From NCBI GenBank assembly GCA_964452105.1, contig CAYVLI010000034.1, forward strand, positions 4,530 to 12,938: a DNA stretch of 8,409 bases, read 5' to 3'. Source of the DNA: CAYVLI01 sp964452105 [NCBI: uncultured Nitrospinota bacterium] (GTDB taxonomy: Bacteria > JAUXIQ01). Every line of letters begins with the position of its first letter. The stretch's first letter is position 1. Under the pieces are notes generated by a model, which was not told the DNA's origin, ran no database searches, and saw only the letters and a list, made by a program, of their open reading frames with translations. A program made the translations under genes and the position numbers. Positions 1-5,408 of this stretch are shown here, in pieces.

Positions 1-225
1 CTTCTTCTTTTCAGGAAGGGGCGATTTCTTCCTGGATTTCGCCTTCTTCGCTACCGGCTTCTCATGAGCGCCCTTCTTCTCAGGGATACTACCGGGAAGC
101 TCAACGAAGTTTACCCTGTAAATCTCTCGCGGCTCGACCTTCTTCTCCGCCACCAGTGGAACAGTAAATATCAGGCCCAGAACTATCAGATGCGCCGCCA
201 GAGAGTAAAGAACGAGCCTCCTCAT
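1..225 (-). CDS. TolA/TonB-type energy transducer, N-terminal part (cut by left edge)
   Basis: Only the first 75 codons lie in the window; the gene continues beyond base 1. The protein starts with a very short cytoplasmic end (MRR) and then a single hydrophobic segment at about residues 4-26. Within that segment Ser8 and His12 reproduce the S-x3-H spacing of the TolA/TonB transmembrane helix that contacts TolQ/ExbB. After the membrane comes YRVNFVELPGS (36-46), then a Lys/Pro/Glu-rich stretch from about 49 onward, as in the periplasmic spacers of TolA and TonB. The ATG is preceded by a strong GGAGGAGG ribosome site. It lies 86 bases downstream of tolR in the same direction, so it is probably the third gene of a tolQRA operon. 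The C-terminal domain is off-window, so TolA cannot be separated from TonB by sequence alone; the TolQ-type partner favours TolA. Confidence 0.8.
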   Translation of the reverse strand, partial: MRRLVLYSLAAHLIVLGLIFTVPLVAEKKVEPREIYRVNFVELPGSIPEKKGAHEKPVAKKAKSRKKSPLPEKKK

Positions 226-311
226 GACTTCTCCTCCTCCCAGCCTTTCGCGCCACCTTCTGTTTCCTCACAAACCCACTGCACCCGACTTCTCATCGAA
301 AAACCAAGCGG

Positions 312-716
312 CTATTCTACGGGCTCGGTCACCATGCCCAGCCTCTTAAAACCTACGCGCCTTATCCTGGCCATGGTTTTGACCACGGTGCCGTACTTAA
401 CGTCCCGGTCTGCCTTTATGAACACTTCCCTTCCCGGCGTAACCCTATTTATTCGCAGCAGTTTCTCTTCCAGTTCATCCAGGCTGACTCTCCTGTCCAA
501 AAAATATATACGGTCATTCTGCGATATAATTATGACCAGGCTTTTATTGAGATTCCGCACCTCACCCTTTTCCCTGGGGAGATCCACCGGGATGCCCTGG
601 CTCAGCATGGGAGCCGTGACCATAAAGATAACCAGCAATACCAGCATCACATCCACCAGGGGAGTGACGTTTATCTCTGAAAGAGCGGGAGCCGTTTTTC
701 TTTTCACAACCGGCAA
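312..716 (-). CDS. tolR: TolR/ExbD family proton-channel subunit
   Basis: A 134-residue inner-membrane protein of the TolR/ExbD family, which works with TolQ as a proton-driven motor energising TolA (outer-membrane constriction and integrity). Visible features are a short cytoplasmic N-terminus ending in ALSEINVTPLVD, one transmembrane helix at about 20-36, and the essential membrane aspartate at Asp22 in the PLVDVMLVLLVIFM motif. A periplasmic domain (about 45-130) carries the typical ending IKADRDVKYGTVVKTMARIRRVGFKRLGMVTEP. The length is normal for the family. The ATG has an AGGAGG site about 7 bases upstream. It begins 31 bases after tolQ and is followed by the TolA/TonB-like gene, so an operon is very likely. 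ExbD is the alternative name; the neighbouring TolQ-type sequence favours TolR. Confidence 0.93.
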   Translation of the reverse strand: MPVVKRKTAPALSEINVTPLVDVMLVLLVIFMVTAPMLSQGIPVDLPREKGEVRNLNKSLVIIISQNDRIYFLDRRVSLDELEEKLLRINRVTPGREVFIKADRDVKYGTVVKTMARIRRVGFKRLGMVTEPVE

Positions 717-747
717 TCGATTCGCCTCCTGCTGGCCAACGTTGCGT

Positions 748-1491
748 TCAATGGCTTCTTACAAAATTTCTTTCAACGAGGCTCAGAAACTCGGAATTGA
801 AATTATCCATATCGCCGCCGATAATCTTGGCTTTGTTGATCAAATAATTATATCCAATGACTGCAGGTATGGCCACGGCCAGCCCCGCCGCGGTTGCTAT
901 CAATGCTTCGGAAATACCGGGAGCCACCGCCTCTATGCTTGCAGAAGTCCGTATCCCCAGCCCTCTGAAAGCGCTCATTACCCCCCAGACCGTACCGAAC
1001 AAGCCGATGAAAGGCGTTGCGCTTCCTGCGGTGGCCAGAAAAATGAGATATCTTTCGAGCAGGGCCATCTCCTGGTTCGCCTTGACAATAAGGGCTCTCT
1101 CTATTTCCTGAAAATCCCTTATGGTGATGCTGTCCTCCCCCCTGGAAACTGCTTCAGAAACGGGATTCGCTCCTCTTCTGCGGCGTTGGAGATTTCTCAG
1201 GGTCATGTAACCGATCATATACAGTTTAGCAAGCTGGCTTTCGCTGAGAGTTTTAGAATGAGCGTAAATGCTGGTCAGATTGTTACTGGAACGAAATATG
1301 TTCAAGAACCTGTTCGTCTGTGCCTGGGACTTGCGAAGGTACAAAAATTTCTGAAGCATTACTGCCCAGGTTACCACCGAGAAGAAAAGCAATATGAATA
1401 GAACTACCTTCCCAACAGCGCCTGTCTGGAGGAATAGCCCGGCAACGCCGCCATTGAAAGATATACCGAAGGGAACTGCGGCCAAAGACAT
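748..1491 (-). CDS. tolQ: TolQ/ExbB family proton-channel subunit
   Basis: A polytopic inner-membrane protein that forms the proton channel with TolR. Transmembrane segments are visible at about 27-47, 148-172 and 193-217 (numbered from the ATG). The signature SATPFIGLFGTVWGVM is followed by APGISEALIATAAGLAVAIPAVIGYN. Thr167 and Thr200 are 33 residues apart, the same spacing as the channel threonines I recall for E. coli TolQ (Thr145 and Thr178). The loop between helices 1 and 2 is long and cytoplasmic, as expected, with a basic RRRR patch at 103-106. I place the start at the ATG at 1491 (247 residues), because GGTGAT just upstream pairs with the 16S tail at the right distance. A GTG two codons earlier (1497) is the alternative and would add two residues. 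It is the first gene of the tolQ-tolR-tolA unit. Confidence 0.92.
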   Translation of the reverse strand: MSLAAVPFGISFNGGVAGLFLQTGAVGKVVLFILLFFSVVTWAVMLQKFLYLRKSQAQTNRFLNIFRSSNNLTSIYAHSKTLSESQLAKLYMIGYMTLRNLQRRRRGANPVSEAVSRGEDSITIRDFQEIERALIVKANQEMALLERYLIFLATAGSATPFIGLFGTVWGVMSAFRGLGIRTSASIEAVAPGISEALIATAAGLAVAIPAVIGYNYLINKAKIIGGDMDNFNSEFLSLVERNFVRSH

Positions 1492-1577
1492 TATCACCTT
1501 ATCCCGGGGAAGGCTAAAATTTACACGGCTCTATGCGAGCTTTAAAACGCACGACGAGAAGGTAGTAACAATCCGCA

Positions 1578-1606
1578 ATTATTTTAAACATTTCAATTAT
1601 TTGCAA
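1578..1606 (-). promoter_or_regulatory. Candidate sigma70-type promoter for tolQRA
   Basis: On the minus strand TTGCAA (1601-1606) and AATAAT (1578-1583) are separated by exactly 17 bases and point toward tolQ, giving a leader of roughly 80 bases. The -35 matches 4 of 6 consensus bases and the -10 matches 5 of 6. The surrounding DNA is AT-rich, so chance matches are easy; this is a pattern match only. Confidence 0.35.
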
Positions 1607-1804
1607 ATTTAAATAATCTTAAATCATCGAAATCAGAATGTCAATGGGGGTTTTGCAGGCCCTATATAAACCCTTTGCATTTTACATATTTACCACTTAT
1701 TTTAATGTCGCTGAGCAGACATAAAAATGCCCTTATTCGCCTTCTGAAGGTTTTTCACCGAGGTGTCTTTTTCTTTATACTCTCACTTGTTAGCGCCTTT
1801 TTAC

Positions 1805-1833
1805 TTGAAAACAAAATAAATTTCAATTAATAT
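1805..1833 (+). promoter_or_regulatory. Candidate sigma70-type promoter for the rlpA-like gene
   Basis: TTGAAA (1805-1810) and TAATAT (1828-1833) are spaced by 17 bases, with a predicted leader of about 60-65 bases before the ATG at 1903. The -35 matches 5 of 6 consensus bases; the -10 matches 4 of 6. The call rests on spacing and position in an AT-rich gap. Confidence 0.38.
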
Positions 1834-1902
1834 TAAGTATATTTAAATTCCTGCCTTCGACGCCATCTGATTTCATAGCATGAATTAACAGGGGAGCCGG
1901 AG

Positions 1903-2349
1903 ATGCGAAGCCTCTCACTCACTGCCTGCTTCATCCTGCTGGTCTCTTTAAGCACAGGGTGCGGCGCCTTGAAGACCGTCTCAAAAGGCGCTGTGGGTGC
2001 GGCCTCAATGAGCGCCAAGGTGATCACATACCCCATATCCGCCCTGAGCAAGAAGAAGGATACATACGTGGGACTCGCTTCGTGGTATGGGGACAAGTAC
2101 CACGGCAGGCGCACGTCTAACGGTGAGATATACAATCAGTACAAGCTCACTGCAGCTCACCGGACACTGGGATTCAATACCCTGGTCAAAGTGACCAACC
2201 TCAAGAACGGGAAAAACGTAATAGTCAGGATAAACGACCGCGGGCCCTTCGTGCGAGGCAGGATTATCGACCTTTCCTATGCCGCCGCCAAAGAAATAGG
2301 CATGTTAGATGACGGCGTGCAGAAAGTTGAGCTAAAAATTCTGCGATAA
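1903..2349 (+). CDS. rlpA: RlpA-like lipoprotein, septal lytic transglycosylase family (no SPOR domain)
   Basis: A 148-residue predicted outer-membrane lipoprotein. A signal sequence (1-19) ends at LSTGC, making Cys20 the likely lipidated residue; the box is slightly atypical because Ser rather than Leu is at -3. A linker of about 35 residues leads to a double-psi beta-barrel domain at about 55-147, with the RlpA hallmarks [37 protein letters not shown] and VRINDRGPF, then [16 protein letters not shown]. Glu75, His86 and Asp112 keep the relative spacing of residues implicated in the Pseudomonas enzyme, which cleaves glycan strands lacking stem peptides. The protein stops right after the barrel, so the C-terminal SPOR domain of E. 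coli and Pseudomonas RlpA is absent. A GGGGAG site lies 6 bases before the ATG. It appears to be a single-gene unit, divergent from tolQRA. Confidence 0.92.
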   Translation: MRSLSLTACFILLVSLSTGCGALKTVSKGAVGAASMSAKVITYPISALSKKKDTYVGLASWYGDKYHGRRTSNGEIYNQYKLTAAHRTLGFNTLVKVTNLKNGKNVIVRINDRGPFVRGRIIDLSYAAAKEIGMLDDGVQKVELKILR

Positions 2350-2531
2350 AAGCTCAGCCGGCATTCTTCTCTTTCCAACCAGGACTTGCCCTGATTCAGG
2401 CTCCGTTTAGCATTTTGGTTTGATATCAGGCGCCTACAAATTTATGTATGCAAGTAAGATATCGACTTTCTGCCAAAAATGGTAAACCTTGAGTCATTGC
2501 AGGTTAACCCGAGAGAAAAATTCAGAAACCT

Positions 2532-2615
2532 GTAGAGACAATCCTTGAATTGCCTCTACCCAGCCGCAAGCGGTATCATTCCCGTGGAGACGGGAATCCA
2601 GAAACTGATGGGTAG
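2532..2615. repeat. Nested inverted repeats, possible REP/MITE-like or dRS3-like element
   Basis: Three inverted repeats overlap or nest within 84 bases. First, GTAGAGACAAT (2532-2542) faces ATTGCCTCTAC (2549-2559), 10 of 11 pairing, with a 6-base loop. Second, ATTCCCGT (2578-2585) faces ACGGGAAT (2590-2597), perfect 8-base arms around a 4-base loop. Third, CTACCCA (2556-2562) faces TGGGTAG (2609-2615), perfect 7-base arms enclosing the second hairpin. The second hairpin fits the ATTCCC-N8-GGGAAT form known from Neisserial dRS3 repeats, and similar hairpins are dispersed in many bacterial genomes. No transposase is nearby, so if mobile it is non-autonomous. Only one copy is visible here. Confidence 0.55.
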
Positions 2616-2686
2616 GGTGAACTCCATTCTCGGCAGTGTTGCTGCTACCGGCAAGAATTTTTGGGGTAACTCTCCTTTCTAACCAA

Positions 2687-2715
2687 TTGATTTTCTCCTA
2701 CAACTTTTATATTAT
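2687..2715 (+). promoter_or_regulatory. Candidate sigma70-type promoter for the PHP gene pair
   Basis: TTGATT (2687-2692) and TATTAT (2710-2715) are separated by 17 bases, about 60 bases before the ATG at 2775. The -10 matches 5 of 6 consensus bases and the -35 matches 4 of 6. This is one of the better-spaced promoter-like matches in the window, but it is unverified. Confidence 0.42.
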
Positions 2716-2774
2716 ATTATCAGATTAAAACTTCACGTTTCCCAGAGCAGCGAACTTAATGCTGGAGCCGCAAG

Positions 2775-3419
2775 ATGATCATCGACATGCACGTGCACAC
2801 TCAGGTATCGGACGATTCATGGGTCACGCCTGAAACATATCTCAACTGGATTAATATCCTCAGGAAAAACCATAATATTTCAGGATTATCTTTCGTAGAA
2901 CACCGCAAACTGGACAATTCGACTGATTACGAAAAACTGGCCCGCGAGCATGACGTGGTGATCTTCAGGGGCATAGAGTTGGAAACGGATTGCGGCCATT
3001 TTCTGGTCTACGGCCCTCTGAACGATATATTGAAAAAAATAAATGTCAGCGATGTGAACACCGACGCCGTGGAAATGCTGCAGGCGGTACTGGAAGCGGG
3101 CGGAATAACCATACCCGCACATCCAGGGAGGAAAAACATAGGGCTTTCCTATCATGTGGACGATGGGAAAGATTTCTCCAGCATTAAAGTAGTCGAAACA
3201 CTTAACGGAGCCAGTAAAGAAGCCGAGAACCAGCTCGCCGAAAAACTGGCGGCGGAAAGGAAATACTTTAGAATAGGCGGAAGCGACGCGCATTTCGTGA
3301 GCGACCTCTGCTCCTGCCTCACGGAGTTCGAAAACGATTTCAGCAGCTGGGAAGAACTGGTCTCTGAACTTAAAACAGGCAGATTCAAGCCAATACGTCT
3401 AAAAGACACTAAAAAATAA
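2775..3419 (+). CDS. PHP-domain metal-dependent phosphoesterase
   Basis: A 214-residue, apparently cytoplasmic protein consisting of a single PHP domain, a metal-dependent phosphoesterase fold. Metal-ligand motifs appear in family order: His6-x-His8 in IIDMHVHT, Glu42-His43, Glu68 in RGIELET, His75 in GHFLVYG, His116 in IPAHPGR, and Asp171-x-His173 in GGSDAH near the end. The second motif reads VEH, where many PHP proteins have DH, so Glu42 replaces the usual Asp. There is no DNA-polymerase, PolX or histidinol-phosphatase-specific extension; length and motifs match the small standalone PHP group (YciV/TrpH-like), whose substrates vary. Which phosphoester it cleaves cannot be told from sequence. 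GGAG lies 7 bases before the ATG. It is followed after 16 bases by an unknown gene, so the two are probably cotranscribed. Confidence 0.88.
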   Translation: MIIDMHVHTQVSDDSWVTPETYLNWINILRKNHNISGLSFVEHRKLDNSTDYEKLAREHDVVIFRGIELETDCGHFLVYGPLNDILKKINVSDVNTDAVEMLQAVLEAGGITIPAHPGRKNIGLSYHVDDGKDFSSIKVVETLNGASKEAENQLAEKLAAERKYFRIGGSDAHFVSDLCSCLTEFENDFSSWEELVSELKTGRFKPIRLKDTKK

Positions 3420-3435
3420 TACCGAGGAGTAAAAA

Positions 3436-4032
3436 ATGAGTTCCCTTAAGAATCAATTATTTCGACAATATGCTAACGAAGGACTCAAGACCCTTATCGG
3501 CGAGTGTCAGAAAAAGTACGAGCCTAAAAAAGAAGAGCGCTTCAACTATAACGGTATAACGTACGAAATAGGAACGGCCCAGGCCGCGGACGAAGGCCTG
3601 GAATTTGAAATAAGCTCCAAAATCCCCCAGGATGAGCTATCCAGTAAGGTCACCCTGCAGGATTATTTTCAGGCCATACAGGATAACCTGGCAGAGGCTC
3701 CTATCAAACCCAGCGCCATAGACATGGAGAACATAACCCGCGAGCTGGGGGGCAACGAAAAGAAGGAGAGGGACTACGTCAAATTGAGATATGTATATAC
3801 AGATGTCGACCTGTATAATGAAAAAGAACTCGAGCAAAAGCTCGAAGAACTCTCTGGCAAAGGGGACTTCAGCGAAGTCCAAAACGTACACGGAGTTACT
3901 ACCGTTATGGGAAAGATGATCCTGCTGTCGGTCAAGGAATCTATCTATACCAAAGCCCAGATGAACATGCAGGATCTGATTAATGCCAACGAAACGGTGC
4001 GTAAAAAACTGATCCGGGGCAAGAAAAAATAG
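3436..4032 (+). CDS. Conserved-looking hypothetical protein, cotranscribed with the PHP gene
   Basis: I do not recognise this 198-residue protein. It looks like a real gene: an AGGAG site lies 6 bases before the ATG, it starts 16 bases after the PHP stop, and its base composition resembles its neighbours. No signal peptide or transmembrane segment is visible, so it is probably soluble and cytoplasmic. It is rich in Lys and Glu. Residues 35-62 (ERFNYNGITYEIG and following) look like beta strands, 70-105 and 128-140 look helical and acidic (ELEQKLEEL), and about 147-163 (VQNVHGVTTVMGKMILLSV) is the most hydrophobic part. It ends in a basic tail, KKLIRGKKK. There are only a few His residues and one Cys (Cys24), with no obvious catalytic motif. 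The adjacent phosphoesterase suggests a shared pathway, but no function can be assigned. Confidence 0.8.
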   Translation: MSSLKNQLFRQYANEGLKTLIGECQKKYEPKKEERFNYNGITYEIGTAQAADEGLEFEISSKIPQDELSSKVTLQDYFQAIQDNLAEAPIKPSAIDMENITRELGGNEKKERDYVKLRYVYTDVDLYNEKELEQKLEELSGKGDFSEVQNVHGVTTVMGKMILLSVKESIYTKAQMNMQDLINANETVRKKLIRGKKK

Positions 4033-4125
4033 TTTCTTACAGGCGTTACGAGTTCTGGTCCTTTTCTCGCCCCCCAACGGAAGGCGTTAAAAAGTCAAAC
4101 AGATATGACAGGCCTGTGGGAAACT

Positions 4126-4134
4126 TGTGGATAA
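4126..4134 (-). promoter_or_regulatory. Consensus DnaA-box 9-mer
   Basis: The minus strand reads TTATCCACA, the classic DnaA box. A similar 9-mer, TGTGGGAAA, starts 11 bases to the left in the same orientation (4115-4123, 7 of 9 matching). Two 7-of-9 matches in the opposite orientation lie at 4290-4298 and 4340-4348. One perfect 9-mer in 8.4 kb can occur by chance, and no replication genes are nearby, so a functional role is uncertain. Confidence 0.3.
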
Positions 4135-4157
4135 ATCCTGCCTGCCCGTTAAAATGC

Positions 4158-4190
4158 CCCGCCTTATTTTAATTCCCTCGAAAAGGCGGG
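4158..4190. terminator. Inverted repeat between convergent genes, possible shared terminator (weak)
   Basis: CCCGCCTT (4158-4165) is perfectly complementary to AAGGCGGG (4183-4190), separated by 17 bases. The GC-rich 8-base arms between converging genes suggest a bidirectional terminator, but the loop is long and no T tract follows on either strand directly. It could instead be a protein-binding or RNA-processing site. Confidence 0.3.
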
Positions 4191-4374
4191 AACTACATCT
4201 AACCAATTTTCTTTTATTACACAACGTGTTAGCAGAATAACGGGAAAGAGTTCATGCCTGCGCAGATTTGTTTTAAAATGGACCATATTCTTTCCACAAG
4301 ATAGGAGATATCGCATCGAAATAATCCATATTCGAAGCTTTTTGCACAACCAGAGCCCGTAGAAATCAAAAATT

Positions 4375-5118
4375 TCATCTCAGAGTCCCCACTGTGGCAA
4401 GATAGACTACCGTCTCCTCTTTACCATCTATCCCCAATATTTCATTCACCTCATCATCATAGAGGGCCCCGATAGCACAGCAACCTAATCCCATGGCGGC
4501 GCTCGCCAGGTAAAGGTTTTCACAGATATGGCCTGCGTCCAGATAGATGTACCGGTATGCGCGCTCCTTATATTTCCACTTAGACCTGCCCACACACGCC
4601 GTCCATGCGAAAACCACGGAAGCCATGGTTGCGATGGGCTGATTGAGCGCTGCGGCAGTCATCTGTCTGGTGTAATCGCCCGAGGAGAGAAACTCCAGAG
4701 AGGCATCAGAGACCTGGTAATGGTAAACCCCCTGTTCGAGCTCTTCGACCCCGTGTACCACCAAATAGGTCTCTACAGGATAAAGAGCGCCCGCGGAAGG
4801 AGCGGTTCTCAACAGATACATCCCCATCCTGGCGGTAACGCCCTGAGCGGCCCATAATAATTGGGAAAGGGACCTCAGATCTATGGGCTTCCCCGTGTAG
4901 TTCCTCATGGAACGCCGGCTCAAAAGCACCTCCCACAAGCCTGTTCCGCCTTTTAGCTCAGGCTCGGGCAGCATGATTATCTTCAGAGGGTCCGAATATG
5001 TTTTATACAGCGGGGGCCGGGAAGATGCCTTCAACCGCCCCATGGGCATGGCATTGCGATAATATTTTGTCGACTCCTGATATACGTCTCCTATACCCTT
5101 CTTCTGTTTCTCCCTCAA
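4375..5118 (-). CDS. SagB/ThcOx-type nitroreductase-fold oxidoreductase
   Basis: A 247-residue protein of the nitroreductase superfamily, SagB/ThcOx branch. Members bind FMN; the best-known ones oxidise azolines to azoles in thiazole/oxazole-modified peptides, but many standalone genomic copies have no known substrate. Family features are the early segment STKYYRNAMPMGRLKASSRPPLYKTY, the FMN-phosphate-binding LSRRSMRNYTGKPI, LLWAAQGVT, the TAPSAGALYPVETYLVV motif, and the C-terminal LDAGHICENLYLASAAMGLGCCAIGALYDDEVNEIL. I choose a TTG start at 5118, because GGTGGAGGTG is ideally placed (GGAGG plus 6 bases). A more upstream TTG at 5148 would add ten residues but has no ribosome site. No YcaO cyclodehydratase, precursor peptide or transporter is in the window, so a role in peptide modification is not supported. 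It looks monocistronic and divergent from pgk. Confidence 0.88.
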   Translation of the reverse strand: MREKQKKGIGDVYQESTKYYRNAMPMGRLKASSRPPLYKTYSDPLKIIMLPEPELKGGTGLWEVLLSRRSMRNYTGKPIDLRSLSQLLWAAQGVTARMGMYLLRTAPSAGALYPVETYLVVHGVEELEQGVYHYQVSDASLEFLSSGDYTRQMTAAALNQPIATMASVVFAWTACVGRSKWKYKERAYRYIYLDAGHICENLYLASAAMGLGCCAIGALYDDEVNEILGIDGKEETVVYLATVGTLR

Positions 5119-5158
5119 CTTGCACCTCCACCAGGATTTACCGTCCAATCAGAGTAAT

Positions 5159-5191
5159 CCGTTGTAACACAGGATCGGCATCACACAACGG
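5159..5191. repeat. Inverted repeat in the nitroreductase-gene leader
   Basis: CCGTTGT (5159-5165) faces ACAACGG (5185-5191), perfect 7-base arms 19 bases apart. It lies 41 bases upstream of the preferred TTG start. In RNA it could form a stem in the leader; in DNA the two half-sites are about 26 bases apart centre to centre, as for a dimeric regulator or two bound dimers. Confidence 0.4.
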
Positions 5192-5195
5192 TTAT

Positions 5196-5224
5196 GTATA
5201 TGATATAATTAATATCTCATATAC
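5196..5224. promoter_or_regulatory. 29-base near-palindrome, candidate operator
   Basis: GTATATGA (5196-5203) and TCATATAC (5217-5224) are perfect 8-base arms. Dyad symmetry continues inward with two mismatches, so 12 of 14 base pairs around the centre are symmetric. The size and AT-rich core resemble a repressor or activator binding site. It lies about 80 bases upstream of the nitroreductase-fold start and overlaps TATTAA/TATAAT-like sequences that could serve as a minus-strand -10. Confidence 0.45.
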
Positions 5225-5259
5225 GCAGGCGGGTAAATTATCATAAATATTACAAAAAT

Positions 5260-5283
5260 AAATCTCACTCGTGGAGATTTTTT
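5260..5283. terminator. Hairpin with T-rich flanks on both strands
   Basis: AAATCTC (5260-5266) pairs perfectly with GAGATTT (5274-5280) around a 7-base loop. On the plus strand six T residues run through 5278-5283; on the minus strand the stem is followed by ATTTTT. This is terminator-like in either direction, yet it sits between divergent genes where no transcript obviously ends. It could insulate the two promoters or end a leader or antisense RNA. The stem is AT-rich and weak. Confidence 0.35.
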
Positions 5284-5378
5284 CACGTGTTCGTTCAAAG
5301 CCCATCACGCTGAATAATGAACTCCCTTGCCATAAAAGCACAGACCTTCTTATATTAATAACGAAAAACTATTTTTGC

Positions 5379-5408
5379 TTGACTTTAGACCATCCCATCA
5401 ATTATTTT
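5379..5408 (+). promoter_or_regulatory. Candidate sigma70-type promoter for pgk
   Basis: TTGACT (5379-5384), a 5-of-6 match to the -35 consensus, is followed 18 bases later by TATTTT (5403-5408); TTATTT one base earlier gives 17-base spacing. The leader to the pgk ATG would be about 70 bases. The -10 element is weak. Confidence 0.33.

Larger units (their letters stand above)
1492..1902. other. Divergent intergenic region between tolQ and the rlpA-like gene
   Basis: About 410 AT-rich bases with stop codons in all frames and no credible gene. It holds one promoter-like sequence for each flanking operon (near 1578-1606 on the minus strand and 1805-1833 on the plus strand). Short self-complementary runs followed by T tracts occur near 1740-1778, but their stems or loops are too short to call a terminator. 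I recognise no RNA gene or riboswitch here. Confidence 0.6.
2350..2774. other. Intergenic region between the rlpA-like and PHP genes
   Basis: A 425-base stretch without a credible gene. Its middle holds nested inverted repeats (2532-2615), described separately. Its right end is AT-rich and holds a promoter-like sequence for the PHP gene (2687-2715). A short imperfect palindrome, CCTGA-T-TCAGG, lies near 2388-2398, but no T tract follows, so no terminator for rlpA is called. Confidence 0.55.
4033..4374. other. Convergent intergenic region with DnaA-box-like sites and a long-arm inverted repeat
   Basis: About 340 bases between two converging genes, with no supported gene. It contains a perfect DnaA-box 9-mer on the minus strand at 4126-4134 with degenerate copies nearby, and an inverted repeat at 4158-4190 (both listed separately). 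A 61-codon open frame on the minus strand (4164-4349) needs a TTG start and has no ribosome site or recognisable product, so it is not called. Confidence 0.5.

Noticed and set aside
64-1401. Long plus-strand open frame of 445 codons
   Set aside because: It lies antisense to the tolQ, tolR and TolA/TonB-like genes, whose proteins are clearly recognisable. Its translation is Ser/Arg/Thr-rich with no family signature.
1740-1778. Two short palindromes followed by T runs in the tolQ/rlpA gap
   Set aside because: Stems are 3-5 bases or would need loops of fewer than 3 bases; too weak to call terminators, and no gene ends there.
1833-2135. 100-codon minus-strand frame over the rlpA-like gene
   Set aside because: It is antisense to the signal peptide and barrel of a recognisable lipoprotein and has no family features.
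2676-4210. Shared 11-mer TCTAACCAATT in two gaps (near 2678 and 4198)
   Set aside because: Short, AT-rich and without flanking similarity; likely chance.
4164-4349. 61-codon minus-strand frame in the convergent gap, possible small peptide near the SagB-type gene
   Set aside because: It needs a TTG start with no ribosome site and overlaps an inverted repeat. It has no leader/core pattern or Cys/Ser/Thr-rich end expected of an azole-modified precursor.
4362-4376. GAAAT/ATTTC hairpin at the end of the nitroreductase-fold gene
   Set aside because: The AT-only-like five-base stem overlaps the stop codon and has no following T tract; it is not a credible terminator.
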